A DNA stretch of 64,000 nt from RZZS01 sp964491785 (GTDB lineage Bacteria; Pseudomonadota; Alphaproteobacteria; Micavibrionales; Micavibrionaceae): the NCBI GenBank assembly GCA_964491785.1, contig CAZBGS010000005.1, positions 122,604 through 186,603 on the forward strand, read 5' to 3'. Shown here piece by piece: positions 35,644 to 43,789 of this stretch (position 1 is the stretch's first letter; the number at the start of each line of letters is the position of its first letter). The position numbers and the translations under genes were made by a program. The notes below the pieces were generated by a model. That model was not told the DNA's origin, ran no database searches, and saw nothing but the letters and a program-made list of their open reading frames with translations.

Positions 35644-36744
35644 ATGGAAGATATAGATAAGCTCAAAGCAGAACTGGTATCCGCGGTCGAAGCCGCTGGC
35701 GATCTTGCCGCTCTGGAACAGGCCAGGGTCAGCATCTTTGGCAAAAAGGGTCAAATCACATCCCTTCTGAAGAGCCTTGGCGAACTTTCCCCGGAAGAGC
35801 GCAAGTCGGCAGGGCAGTCGCTTAACGAAGTGAAAGACACCATCACAGACCTCTTCAAACGCCGCGAAAATTTTTTAAGACGCAAGGATCTTGATGAAAG
35901 GCTGATCAGGGAAACCCTCGACGTGACCCTGCCGCCAGAGCCGAAGAAATCCGGGCGCATTCATCCCATCAGCCATACGATGGAAGAACTCACCGGCATC
36001 TTCGCCTCCATGGGATTCGTCGTCGCCGAGGGGCCGGATATTGAAAACGACTGGTACAACTTCACCGCCCTTAACTTTCCGCCCGGTCACCCGGCAAGGG
36101 AAATGCAGGACACATTCTTCCTGCCCGACGATCCGGCGGAAAAAGGCGAACGGGCAAAGCGCGTACTCAGAACCCATACCTCCCCCGTCCAGATCCGCTA
36201 CATGAGCGAACATAAACCGCCGATCAAAATCGTCAGCATGGGGCGAACTTACCGTTCCGACTTCGACATGACCCATACCCCGATGTTCCACCAGATGGAA
36301 TGTCTGTACGTCGACAAGGACGTCAACATGGGGCATCTCAAAGGTTGCCTGATCGATTTCGTAAGGGCGTATTTTGAAATCAACGACCTTCCGGTTCGCT
36401 TCCGCCCTTCTTTCTTTCCTTTCGTCGAGCCCGGCGCCGAAGTCGATATCGGCTGCACCAGGGCAGGAGGAGAACTGCGCATCGCCAGGGCGGCCAGTCC
36501 TGCCGAGCAGGACTGGCTCGAAATTCTTGGAGCCGGAATGGTGCATCCGAACGTGCTGCGCAACTGTGGCATCGACCCCGATACTTATCAGGGTTTCGCC
36601 TTCGGTCTCGGGATTGAGCGCATAGCGATGCTCAAATACGGAATTCCCGACTTGCGCACTTTTTATGAGAGCGACGTCCGCTGGCTGGAACATTACGGCT
36701 TCACCCCGTTGAAACGCCCCAATCCGGCAATCTCAAACACCTGA
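35644..36744 (+). CDS. pheS: Phenylalanine--tRNA ligase, alpha subunit
   Basis: Catalytic subunit of PheRS. The 366-residue protein has the N-terminal coiled coil (~1-85), then the class II core with motif 1 region HPISHTMEELTGIF, motif 2 GRTYRSDFDMTHTPMFHQME and motif 3 GFAFGLGIERIAMLKYGI. It lies behind the HAD gene with ribosome site GAGAGAA. pheT is nearly 10 kb away on the opposite strand, so subunit balance cannot depend on cotranscription. All catalytic motifs look intact. Confidence 0.97.
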   Translation: MEDIDKLKAELVSAVEAAGDLAALEQARVSIFGKKGQITSLLKSLGELSPEERKSAGQSLNEVKDTITDLFKRRENFLRRKDLDERLIRETLDVTLPPEPKKSGRIHPISHTMEELTGIFASMGFVVAEGPDIENDWYNFTALNFPPGHPAREMQDTFFLPDDPAEKGERAKRVLRTHTSPVQIRYMSEHKPPIKIVSMGRTYRSDFDMTHTPMFHQMECLYVDKDVNMGHLKGCLIDFVRAYFEINDLPVRFRPSFFPFVEPGAEVDIGCTRAGGELRIARAASPAEQDWLEILGAGMVHPNVLRNCGIDPDTYQGFAFGLGIERIAMLKYGIPDLRTFYESDVRWLEHYGFTPLKRPNPAISNT

Positions 36745-36896
36745 GGCGCATTTAATTCGCTGACAGCAGAAGTATCTCCGGGCAAAGATATCATTATAAT
36801 CTGACCGGGGTTTCTTTCTAGGAACAAACTGTGCATAGCCGCACAGACCACTGGCGTGCCGCGCCGTTTAGTATTATGTTATTTACGAGAGGCATT

Positions 36897-38834
36897 ATGG
36901 CGGCAAGACAGGCGGTAAAGCAGAAGAAAAAATCGGTTAATAATCAGGATCAACGGGATTATTTCCGCGATCCTCGCGTAGCCATTGATGAACATGGCAA
37001 TATAGTCTACGCAAGTCAGGCCTTCTGCCAGATTGCCGGAATCGAACTTTATCAGGCCGTCGGCAGCAAAGCCTCCCGGCTTATTACCATAGTCGATGAA
37101 AATCCCGCAGGATCAGACCCAGACCTCTGGCTGAGAACCATAAAAACCGGTAGCTGTCCTGTTAAGATAGGTGCCGGAGGCGCCCCTCAGGTTTTCCATT
37201 TCGAATGGCTTTCAGTACCCGATGGCCGCAAATATCTCATTGGCTCCACCGAACAGCAGAACTACAATAAATCCGACCGTTTCATAAAACTGATTTCCGG
37301 TAGCGAAGCCGCAGCCCAGAATATCGAAGAAGAGCTGCGGCATTTCACCAATCTCTCCCACGATGCCATGGCGATTATCAATGTCGCAGGGAACTTTATT
37401 CAGGCAAACACCACTTTCCGCGAGCTTTTCGGCTTTGACGACCAGCAGCTGCGCCACCTGACCTTTCCGGAAATGGTGCTGGCCGAAGACCGGCACGCCG
37501 TCCGCAATTCCCTTCGCAGCCTTAGCCTTTCCGAAGGAGCGGAAAAAAACCCGGTCATCGATTTCGAGGCCCGAATGCTGGATCGGGACGCTCAAACGCT
37601 CTGGATGGACTGGCGGCTAAAACGCATAGGTGCGAGCGTATACTGCGTAGGCAGAGATCTGACCGCGATCAAGTCCCATGAAGCAAAACTCAAACGTCGC
37701 GAGCAACAACTCTCCGAAGCGGAATCCATTGGCAGGATGGGGCATTGGCACTGGCGCATCGGTGATGAGAACATATCTTTCTCCGATGAGATTTACCGGA
37801 TATTCGGCGTCGATAAAGATACTTTCCGCCCGACGCTGGACAATCTCGGCGAACGCGTCCACAAGCGCGATATCGGCCGTCTGCTTCAGGCTTTCCAGCG
37901 GGCGATACTGGAAAGAAACGACTATGACATCGAATTCCGCGCTCTGCGTCCCGATGGCGAAGTCCGTTACGTACGCTGCCAGGGACGATGCGACCGGGAC
38001 GAGGAAGAGGAAGTCGTCGGCCTGTTCGGTATAATGCAGGACATAACCGAGCGTACCATTTACGAGATCGATCTTCGCGAGGCCAAGGAAGCCGCCGAGC
38101 GCGCCTATGCCGCCAAATCCCAGTTTCTTGCAAATATGAGCCACGAACTCAGAACTCCGCTAAACGCAATAATCGGCTTCTCCGAAATGATGCAGCGCCA
38201 GCTTCTCGGGCCCATTGGCACCGAAAAATATCTGGAATATATCGACGGCATAAGGGAGAGCGGGGAACACCTCCTCGATCTGATAAGCGATATCCTCAAT
38301 ATGTCGAAGATCGAGGCTGGCAAATACGAGCTTGACCTTGAGGAATTCAATCTTGCCGAAGTCATCAGGACGGCTATGCATATGATTCAGTCCAGGGCCC
38401 ATGACGCCGGACTTGACATCACCACCCGCTTCGACAGGGAAGACCAGAGGATCATCGCCGACAGGCGGGCAGTCATGCAGATTGTCCTCAATCTTCTCTC
38501 AAACTCTGTTAAATTTACTGACACTGGCGGCTCTGTAAGGCTGGAATGCTTTTCCCGCGACAACTATATTTCGATTAAGGTCGCCGACACCGGCATCGGA
38601 ATTCCGGCGAACAAATTAAAGAGCATCACCAGACCTTTCGAGCAGGCTGCCTCCCATTACACGCGGGAGCATGAAGGATCCGGCCTCGGTCTTGCCATCA
38701 CCAAGGAACTGGCCGAGATGCATGGCGGCTCTATCCATATCGATTCCGCCGTCGGTGTTGGCACCACGGTCACAATAAGGCTACCCTACGACGCCAGCCA
38801 ATATTACCCGCCAAACAAGAACCGGCAGCCCTAA
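36897..38834 (+). CDS. Multi-PAS sensor histidine kinase
   Basis: A 645-residue soluble kinase: three PAS-type domains (~20-120, ~155-270 and ~285-390), then HisKA with phospho-H416 in NMSHELRTPLNAIIGFSEM, and HATPase with N-box LNLLSNSVKF, DTGIGIP and GSGLGLAI. No membrane segment, so it senses a cytoplasmic signal. The start is the ATG with GAGAGG upstream; the GTG at 36831 is less likely. No response regulator gene is adjacent; the core resembles the PleC/DivJ class, which passes phosphate to separate regulators, but this is inference. It converges on a CNB gene with 24 bp between. Confidence 0.9.
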   Translation: MAARQAVKQKKKSVNNQDQRDYFRDPRVAIDEHGNIVYASQAFCQIAGIELYQAVGSKASRLITIVDENPAGSDPDLWLRTIKTGSCPVKIGAGGAPQVFHFEWLSVPDGRKYLIGSTEQQNYNKSDRFIKLISGSEAAAQNIEEELRHFTNLSHDAMAIINVAGNFIQANTTFRELFGFDDQQLRHLTFPEMVLAEDRHAVRNSLRSLSLSEGAEKNPVIDFEARMLDRDAQTLWMDWRLKRIGASVYCVGRDLTAIKSHEAKLKRREQQLSEAESIGRMGHWHWRIGDENISFSDEIYRIFGVDKDTFRPTLDNLGERVHKRDIGRLLQAFQRAILERNDYDIEFRALRPDGEVRYVRCQGRCDRDEEEEVVGLFGIMQDITERTIYEIDLREAKEAAERAYAAKSQFLANMSHELRTPLNAIIGFSEMMQRQLLGPIGTEKYLEYIDGIRESGEHLLDLISDILNMSKIEAGKYELDLEEFNLAEVIRTAMHMIQSRAHDAGLDITTRFDREDQRIIADRRAVMQIVLNLLSNSVKFTDTGGSVRLECFSRDNYISIKVADTGIGIPANKLKSITRPFEQAASHYTREHEGSGLGLAITKELAEMHGGSIHIDSAVGVGTTVTIRLPYDASQYYPPNKNRQP

Positions 38835-38858
38835 AAACTATAAAACACAATAGCTTAA

Positions 38859-39359
38859 TTAACGCTTTCGGCCCGTCTGATCCAGGTCAAGTAATGCGGT
38901 GTTTACTTCGTGCATCCGGTCAAGCAGCGCCGCCAGTATCGACTGTATCAGCGGAGGCGTGGCCTTTATCTGATCGTTGACCAGAGAAGGAGGAAGAACG
39001 AAAAGCGTGCAGTCCTCTTCAGCCCTTACTGAAAGCGTATAGGAATCAAACCGGAGAAGCGCCATTTCGCCAAAGATCTCGTCCACGCCCAGAGAGGCCA
39101 GAACGAAATCTCCATCATCGCTCTCCCGGAAAACAGTAACCATCCCGGACTTGACCACATAGGCGCAGTCGCCCAGTTGCCCTTGCCTGACAATTATTTC
39201 TCCCGCTTTGAAGTTGCGGGTTTTGGCGACACCTTCAAGACTTCTGGATAATTTCTGCATGAATGGCTTGTTGATTAAATAGTCGGTAAGTACTAATGCT
39301 TTTTTATCATTTATTGAGCCTAAAACAAAGATGAAATAATCGCAGGCGGCAGTTGCCAT
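38859..39359 (-). CDS. Cyclic-nucleotide-binding-fold protein (no DNA-binding domain)
   Basis: A 166-residue protein with one CRP-like beta-barrel (~35-140): EIIVRQGQLGDCAYVVKSGMVTVF and FGEMALLRFDSYTLSVRA. The phosphate-binding cassette is degenerate: the Arg-Ala/Ser that contacts cyclic nucleotide is replaced in DSYTLS, so cAMP or cGMP binding is doubtful. No helix-turn-helix follows; a short C-terminal helix ends the protein. N-terminal start uncertain, as no ribosome site precedes the ATG and an internal ATG (residue 34) also fits. Might regulate or partner with the neighbouring kinase; this is a guess. Confidence 0.75.
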   Translation of the reverse strand: MATAACDYFIFVLGSINDKKALVLTDYLINKPFMQKLSRSLEGVAKTRNFKAGEIIVRQGQLGDCAYVVKSGMVTVFRESDDGDFVLASLGVDEIFGEMALLRFDSYTLSVRAEEDCTLFVLPPSLVNDQIKATPPLIQSILAALLDRMHEVNTALLDLDQTGRKR

Positions 39360-39456
39360 TCCATAAATAAAGAAGTCCTGTTCTTTTCCGGAACCAGGAT
39401 TAAAGGCTTTTGTTGGAGTTTTACATCTGAACTGTTAAACCGGAGGTCTATTGATC

Positions 39457-39555
39457 ATGGCTAAAAAAGGCCGGGTAAAAAACCCGGAACAGGACAAACG
39501 GGTAAAACACCCCGAGCGTTACGAACAGCAAGGCAGCGAAAAGAATAAGAAATAA
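39457..39555 (+). CDS. Small Lys-rich protein (32 aa), uncharacterised
   Basis: A 33-codon ORF with a good ribosome site (GGAGG, 11 bases before ATG) and a terminator-like hairpin about 30 bp after its stop. The peptide begins MAKKGRVKNPEQDKRVKHPE and is strongly basic with Lys, Arg, Pro, Glu and Gln and no hydrophobic stretch, so it should be a disordered cytoplasmic or nucleic-acid-binding protein. Unrecognised. The signals argue that it is real. Confidence 0.6.
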   Translation: MAKKGRVKNPEQDKRVKHPERYEQQGSEKNKK

Positions 39556-39586
39556 AAATAATATTTGAATTCCGGCGCAAGCCGAG

Positions 39587-39618
39587 AGGCTTTTCCTTTT
39601 AGGAAAGGCCTTTTCCTT
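39587..39618 (+). terminator. Rho-independent terminator after the small Lys-rich ORF
   Basis: AGGCTTTTCC (39587-39596) pairs with GGAAAGGCCT (39602-39611) with one wobble, loop of five, then TTTCCTTT. It isolates the small ORF from pflA. Confidence 0.65.
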
Positions 39619-39656
39619 TGCAAAAAAGATGCAAATGGATTTTAAAATCAGTAACC

Positions 39657-39670
39657 TTGATTAACATCTC
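39657..39670 (+). promoter_or_regulatory. Candidate FNR-type site upstream of pflA
   Basis: TTGAT-TAAC-ATCTC matches the FNR/Anr consensus TTGAT-N4-ATCAA in the first half-site and in three of five bases of the second. A -10-like TATAGT at 39692-39697 would give a start near 39705, placing the site centre at about -41.5, the class II activator position. The transcript would be almost leaderless (ATG at 39710). Confidence 0.45.
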
Positions 39671-39709
39671 GGGGCTTACCTGAATCTGAATTATAGTTAT
39701 ATTTCCTTA

Positions 39710-40495
39710 ATGACAAAAGACTTGCCCGGCAATATTTTTGCAATTGAAACCGACAGCCCTCAGGCCAAATCGCTGGGATATGTCCATTCCATCGAAACCG
39801 CCGGTACGGTTGACGGCCCCGGAGTAAGATATGTCATATTCCTCACCGGATGCCCTCTCGCCTGTCAGTACTGCCATAACCCCGATGCTTTGAAGCTAAA
39901 AAATGGCGTAATACGCAGTGTTGAGGATATCCTCTCCGATATCCACGACTACCGCCAGTTCCTGCAACGAGCAAAAGGCGGCGTCACTATTTCCGGCGGA
40001 GAACCGCTGTCTCAGGCAAGGTTCACCAAAAGCATCTTGCGCGGCTGCAAGGAGATGGGCCTGCATACCGCTCTCGACACCAGCGGATTCCTTGGCGAGG
40101 CGGCAGATGATGAAATGCTTTCAAATATCGACCTCATACTCCTCGACATCAAGAGCGGCCTGCCGGATCTCTACAAAGAGGTTACCGGCGTCTCGCTGGA
40201 ACCGACTTTGGAATTTGCCTTTCGTTTATCGGAAATGAACAAGCCTGTATGGATACGTTTCGTCCTTGTGCCAGGTCTGACTGACAGCCGGGAAAACATT
40301 GAGGCGGTAGCCAAAATCATTTCGCAGCTTGATAACGTCCAGCGGGTTGATATTCTTCCTTTCCATCAGATGGGCGCTTATAAATGGGAAAACCTGGGCC
40401 TGAAATACAAATTGAAAGATACGCGTCCGGCGAACGAAGAAGACGTAGCAGCCGCCCGCGCGATTTTCGGCAGCTACGGCATTAAAGCCCTGTAA
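39710..40495 (+). CDS. pflA: Pyruvate formate-lyase activating enzyme (radical SAM)
   Basis: A 261-residue radical SAM enzyme that abstracts a hydrogen from a glycine of pyruvate formate-lyase to form its glycyl radical. Seen: the cluster motif C-x3-C-x2-C in TGCPLACQYCHNP, GGVTISGGEPLSQ with the SAM-binding Gly-Glu, LDTSGFLG, LLDIKSG and VLVPGLTD. Length and motifs fit PFL-AE. pflB is not in the window, so the substrate enzyme is encoded elsewhere. It is 8 bp ahead of the MFS gene and appears to share a transcript with it. A candidate anaerobic (FNR) site lies upstream. Confidence 0.88.
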   Translation: MTKDLPGNIFAIETDSPQAKSLGYVHSIETAGTVDGPGVRYVIFLTGCPLACQYCHNPDALKLKNGVIRSVEDILSDIHDYRQFLQRAKGGVTISGGEPLSQARFTKSILRGCKEMGLHTALDTSGFLGEAADDEMLSNIDLILLDIKSGLPDLYKEVTGVSLEPTLEFAFRLSEMNKPVWIRFVLVPGLTDSRENIEAVAKIISQLDNVQRVDILPFHQMGAYKWENLGLKYKLKDTRPANEEDVAAARAIFGSYGIKAL

Positions 40496-40503
40496 GGAAT
40501 GTC

Positions 40504-41757
40504 ATGAGCAGACGCATAGTACTTCTCGCCGCTTGGCCGCTTTTTGCCGGACTTGCAATGATCATGATCGGCAACGGCCTTCAGGGAACCCTGCTGGGTC
40601 TGCGCGCCAGCCTGGAGCAGTTCAGCACCTGCAGCATCGGTCTGATAATGTCGATGTATTATGTCGGCTTTCTCGCCGGCTCGCTGATTGTCCCGGAACT
40701 TGTAAAAAAAGTCGGTTACATTCGCGTCTTCGCGGCTCTTACCGCCCTTGCATCGACTACTGTTCTCGCTCACGGGCTTTTCATCGGGCCGGTCATCTGG
40801 ACTCTGGCCAGAGCGGTCACCGGCTTCAGCTTCGCCGGTCTTTACGTAGTGATCGAAAGCTGGATCAACAGCCTTGCCACCCGCAAGACGAGAGGAAGCA
40901 TTCTCGCCATCTACATGCTGGTGCATTACTCGGCACTTGCCGCAGGACAAATGTGCCTTTATATCGCGCCTCCGGAAAACATCCAGCCATTTATCCTTAC
41001 CTCGGTACTGGTCTCCCTTGCGGCAATTCCCGTCTCACTGAGCAGCAGCTCTCAGGCCCCCTCGCATAGCGAAAGCCGCAGATTGTCTTTGAAGGAACTT
41101 TGGAAAGTTTCACCCTTGAGCCTGTACTCGGTAGCGGCGGCAGGCTTCGGCACAGGCGTCTTCTACATGCTGGCCCCCGTGTATGGCGCGGGAACCGGAA
41201 TGTCCACGGAATCTGTCGCAAACTTTATGGCTCTTTATCTCATCGGAGGAATCTGCGGCCAGTTGCCTCTTGGACTCCTTTCCGACAGGATAGGCAGGCG
41301 CAAGACCATAATCGGCGTGGCGACCGTCACCTCAGCGCTGGCCGTATTTTGCTTCATCTATCGTGAAGATCCTCTGCTCCTCAATCTCTTTTTCTTTCTG
41401 CTTGGCTCCGTCAGCCTTACCGTTTACGCACTCGGCAGCGCCCTGGCCATAGATTACCTTCATCCTGACCAGTACATTGCCGCCTCCGGCTCCCTTCTGA
41501 TCGCCAACGGCGCAGGGGCCATCGTCGGCCCTGTAGCTGTCTCCTTTCTGATGGAAACCGATATCCAGCTCTTTTTCCCGGCTCTGGCAGCAGCTTATTT
41601 CAGTATTACTCTCTTCGGCCTTTACCGGGCTACAAGGCGAGACCCGCTGCCTACCGAGAGCCAGGAAAAACACATCTCCGCACCCGGAACGACTGGTGCC
41701 ACACCAGTATCCGCCCGCATGGCCGTACAGGTTGCCGCCAAAGAACCCATTAAGTAA
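40504..41757 (+). CDS. MFS transporter (YcaD-like)
   Basis: A 417-residue major facilitator superfamily carrier with twelve hydrophobic segments. Seen: MYYVGFLAGSLIVPELVKKVGYIRVF, GFSFAGLYVVIESWINSLATRKTRGSIL, and the loop motif GLLSDRIGRRKTI. It resembles the YcaD group, whose substrates are undefined. It follows pflA by 8 bp (weak ribosome site AAGGAATG), suggesting a link with fermentation products, though this is inference. The last ~35 residues are a soluble tail. Panthothenate genes start 65 bp later. Confidence 0.85.
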   Translation: MSRRIVLLAAWPLFAGLAMIMIGNGLQGTLLGLRASLEQFSTCSIGLIMSMYYVGFLAGSLIVPELVKKVGYIRVFAALTALASTTVLAHGLFIGPVIWTLARAVTGFSFAGLYVVIESWINSLATRKTRGSILAIYMLVHYSALAAGQMCLYIAPPENIQPFILTSVLVSLAAIPVSLSSSSQAPSHSESRRLSLKELWKVSPLSLYSVAAAGFGTGVFYMLAPVYGAGTGMSTESVANFMALYLIGGICGQLPLGLLSDRIGRRKTIIGVATVTSALAVFCFIYREDPLLLNLFFFLLGSVSLTVYALGSALAIDYLHPDQYIAASGSLLIANGAGAIVGPVAVSFLMETDIQLFFPALAAAYFSITLFGLYRATRRDPLPTESQEKHISAPGTTGATPVSARMAVQVAAKEPIK

Positions 41758-41822
41758 CCCCGGGCCATTGCGAAAACGTTTTGTAATAGGCTTTTTGCCA
41801 AAAATATTATAGATATTTAGCC

Positions 41823-42653
41823 ATGAGCAGATTGCGAGATATCGGCAGAATTCTGCCCCCGCATATCCGGAGCCACAAAAGCGCCCCGGAACCGCTTGTA
41901 TGTCTGACCGCTTATTCCGCGCCTGTGGCAAGAATTCTTGACCCGCTTTGCGACCTGCTCCTCGTCGGCGACAGTCTTGCCATGACTTGTTACGGCATGG
42001 ATTCGACACTGCCTGTCAGCCTTGATACCATGATCATGCACGGCAAGGCGGTAGCCTCTTCGTCGTCCCATGCCTGTATAGCCGTTGACATGCCCTTCGG
42101 CAGCTATCAGGAAAGCAGGGAAATCGCCTTCCGCAACAGCGCAAGAGTAATCAGCGAAACCGGTTGCAGTGCGATTAAGCTCGAAGGCGGCAGGGAAATG
42201 GCTTCCACCATCGGATTTCTGGTAGATCGGGGCATACCGGTCATCGCCCATATCGGACTGAAACCTCAGTACTTCAATGCCTTGGGCGGATACAAGGTTC
42301 AGGGCAGAAGCGACCAGGAAGCGGAAAATGTTCTTGCCGATGCCCGCGCGGTAACCGGGGCCGGAGCCTTCGCGGTCGTTCTTGAAGGGCTTGTCGAACC
42401 TCTTGCAAGACAAATCACCGGAGAAATAGCCATCCCCACCATCGGCATCGGCGCTTCCGGGGCATGCGACGGCCAGATACTCGTTACCGACGATTTGCTG
42501 GGTCTCACTGGCGGCCCCTACCCGAAATTCGTTCGCAACTACGCAAATCTGCATGAAGAGATACAAAAAGCCGTTGGCGCTTTTGCGCATGATGTACGCT
42601 CGGGAATATTCCCCGGCGAAAATCAGACTTACTCCGGCAGCAGCAAAAAATAG
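41823..42653 (+). CDS. panB: 3-methyl-2-oxobutanoate hydroxymethyltransferase
   Basis: First committed step of pantothenate synthesis: adds a hydroxymethyl group from methylene-tetrahydrofolate to 2-oxoisovalerate, giving ketopantoate. The 276-residue TIM barrel has LLLVGDSLAMTCYG, VAVDMPFGSY-like AVDMPFGSYQ, IKLEGG, PVIAHIGLKPQY, VVLEGL and GIGASGACDGQILVTDDLLGL, the family landmarks with metal ligands in GDS and DMPF. Followed by panC with 5 bp between, the classical pair. Confidence 0.95.
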   Translation: MSRLRDIGRILPPHIRSHKSAPEPLVCLTAYSAPVARILDPLCDLLLVGDSLAMTCYGMDSTLPVSLDTMIMHGKAVASSSSHACIAVDMPFGSYQESREIAFRNSARVISETGCSAIKLEGGREMASTIGFLVDRGIPVIAHIGLKPQYFNALGGYKVQGRSDQEAENVLADARAVTGAGAFAVVLEGLVEPLARQITGEIAIPTIGIGASGACDGQILVTDDLLGLTGGPYPKFVRNYANLHEEIQKAVGAFAHDVRSGIFPGENQTYSGSSKK

Positions 42654-42658
42654 GAAAA

Positions 42659-43516
42659 ATGACCATAAAAACAGGAATCGTGCGCGCCACGACAGAGCTT
42701 CGCGAGCAGATCGGCTTCTACAGGAAACAAGGGCTGCGTATAGGATTTGTTCCAACCATGGGCGCCTTGCATGAAGGTCATCTTTCTCTGGTTACAAAAG
42801 CCCTTGAGCATAGCGACAGGGTTATCGTCAGTATTTTTGTCAATCCCACCCAGTTCGCCCCCGGCGAGGATTACGAAAGATATCCGAGACAGGAAGATGA
42901 GGATTGCAGAAAGCTGGAGCAGTCCGGAGCCCATCTGGTCTTCATACCCGCGGTGGAGGAAATGTACCCGAAGGGCCACTCGACGACCGTAAACGTAGGC
43001 GGTATTACCTCGCGGCTCGAAGGCGCGCACAGACCGGGTCATTTTGAAGGCGTGGCCACCGTGGTTACCAGACTGCTCCTTCAGTGCCTTCCTGATGTGG
43101 CTGTCTTCGGGGAAAAGGATTTTCAGCAGCTTTCCGTTATCCGCCGCCTGGTCAGCGATCTGTCCGTTCCCGTCGAAATTATAGGGGCTCCGATCGTTCG
43201 CGATTCCCACGGACTGGCGTTATCATCGCGCAACGCCTACCTTACCGAAGAATCTTTGGCTTCCGCCAGACAACTGAATAAAATTCTTTTCCGGCTGGCC
43301 GCAAGTATTTCCGCCTCCCCTAAAGATGTCTCCCGCCTGTGCGATCAGGCAAAGTCCGCAATAATCAATGCTGGCTTTCAGTCCGTCGATTATCTTGAAT
43401 TGATAGACCCCGATACTTTCGAAAAACTCGAAGCAGCCGACCGCCCCTCCCGCCTAGTTGTAACCGCCAGAATTCAGGGCGTTCGCCTTCTCGACAATTT
43501 GGCAGTGCTCATTTAG
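42659..43516 (+). CDS. panC: Pantothenate synthetase (pantoate--beta-alanine ligase)
   Basis: Joins pantoate and beta-alanine using ATP to form pantothenate, the precursor of coenzyme A. The 285-residue protein has the HIGH-like GFVPTMGALHEGHLSLV, FVNPTQFAPGEDYERYPR, HFEGVATVVTRL, FGEKDFQQLSVIRRLV and the KMSKS-equivalent SSRNAYL. It follows panB; ketopantoate reductase (panE) and aspartate decarboxylase (panD) are not here. Confidence 0.96.
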   Translation: MTIKTGIVRATTELREQIGFYRKQGLRIGFVPTMGALHEGHLSLVTKALEHSDRVIVSIFVNPTQFAPGEDYERYPRQEDEDCRKLEQSGAHLVFIPAVEEMYPKGHSTTVNVGGITSRLEGAHRPGHFEGVATVVTRLLLQCLPDVAVFGEKDFQQLSVIRRLVSDLSVPVEIIGAPIVRDSHGLALSSRNAYLTEESLASARQLNKILFRLAASISASPKDVSRLCDQAKSAIINAGFQSVDYLELIDPDTFEKLEAADRPSRLVVTARIQGVRLLDNLAVLI

Positions 43517-43598
43517 AAAGCATTCCTAAAATTTAAAGGTAACTGTATTGACAGCCGTATTTGCTTCGACTATCGTTGCATTTTGCAATGGCACAATA

Positions 43599-43621
43599 CA
43601 ATACCCATATGCAATACCCAT
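43599..43621. repeat. Short direct repeat between panC and the receptor gene
   Basis: CAATACCCAT occurs at 43599-43608 and 43612-43621 with a 3-bp spacer (13-bp period). It lies in a 273-bp AT-rich gap that carries a small TTGCA/TGCAA hairpin and no convincing gene. Confidence 0.3.
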
Positions 43622-43704
43622 TCCGGGTTATCAATGTTAGTAAAATTAGCCCTTAATTTACCATTATATTTTTATAATATAATTTACATAACAGAAAATA
43701 CTGG

Positions 43705-43759
43705 GCCGGGAGCGTTTATCGAAGGTGTATACACTATAGTATATACTTTTGCGCCCGGC
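43705..43759 (+). promoter_or_regulatory. Leader hairpin before the chemoreceptor gene
   Basis: GCCGGG-AG-CG (43705-43714) pairs with CGCCCGGC (43752-43759), closing a loop that contains the palindrome-rich stretch GTATACACTATAGTATATAC. It ends 30 bp before the receptor ATG. No T-run follows. Could be a leader structure, or an operator palindrome; undecided. Confidence 0.35.
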
Positions 43760-43789
43760 TTGTAGAGCAAGACAGAAAGGGTTGCAGCG

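Noticed and set aside
43583..43765. 60-codon ORF between panC and the receptor gene
   Set aside because: No ribosome site, overlaps AT-rich repeats and the leader hairpin, composition not protein-like.
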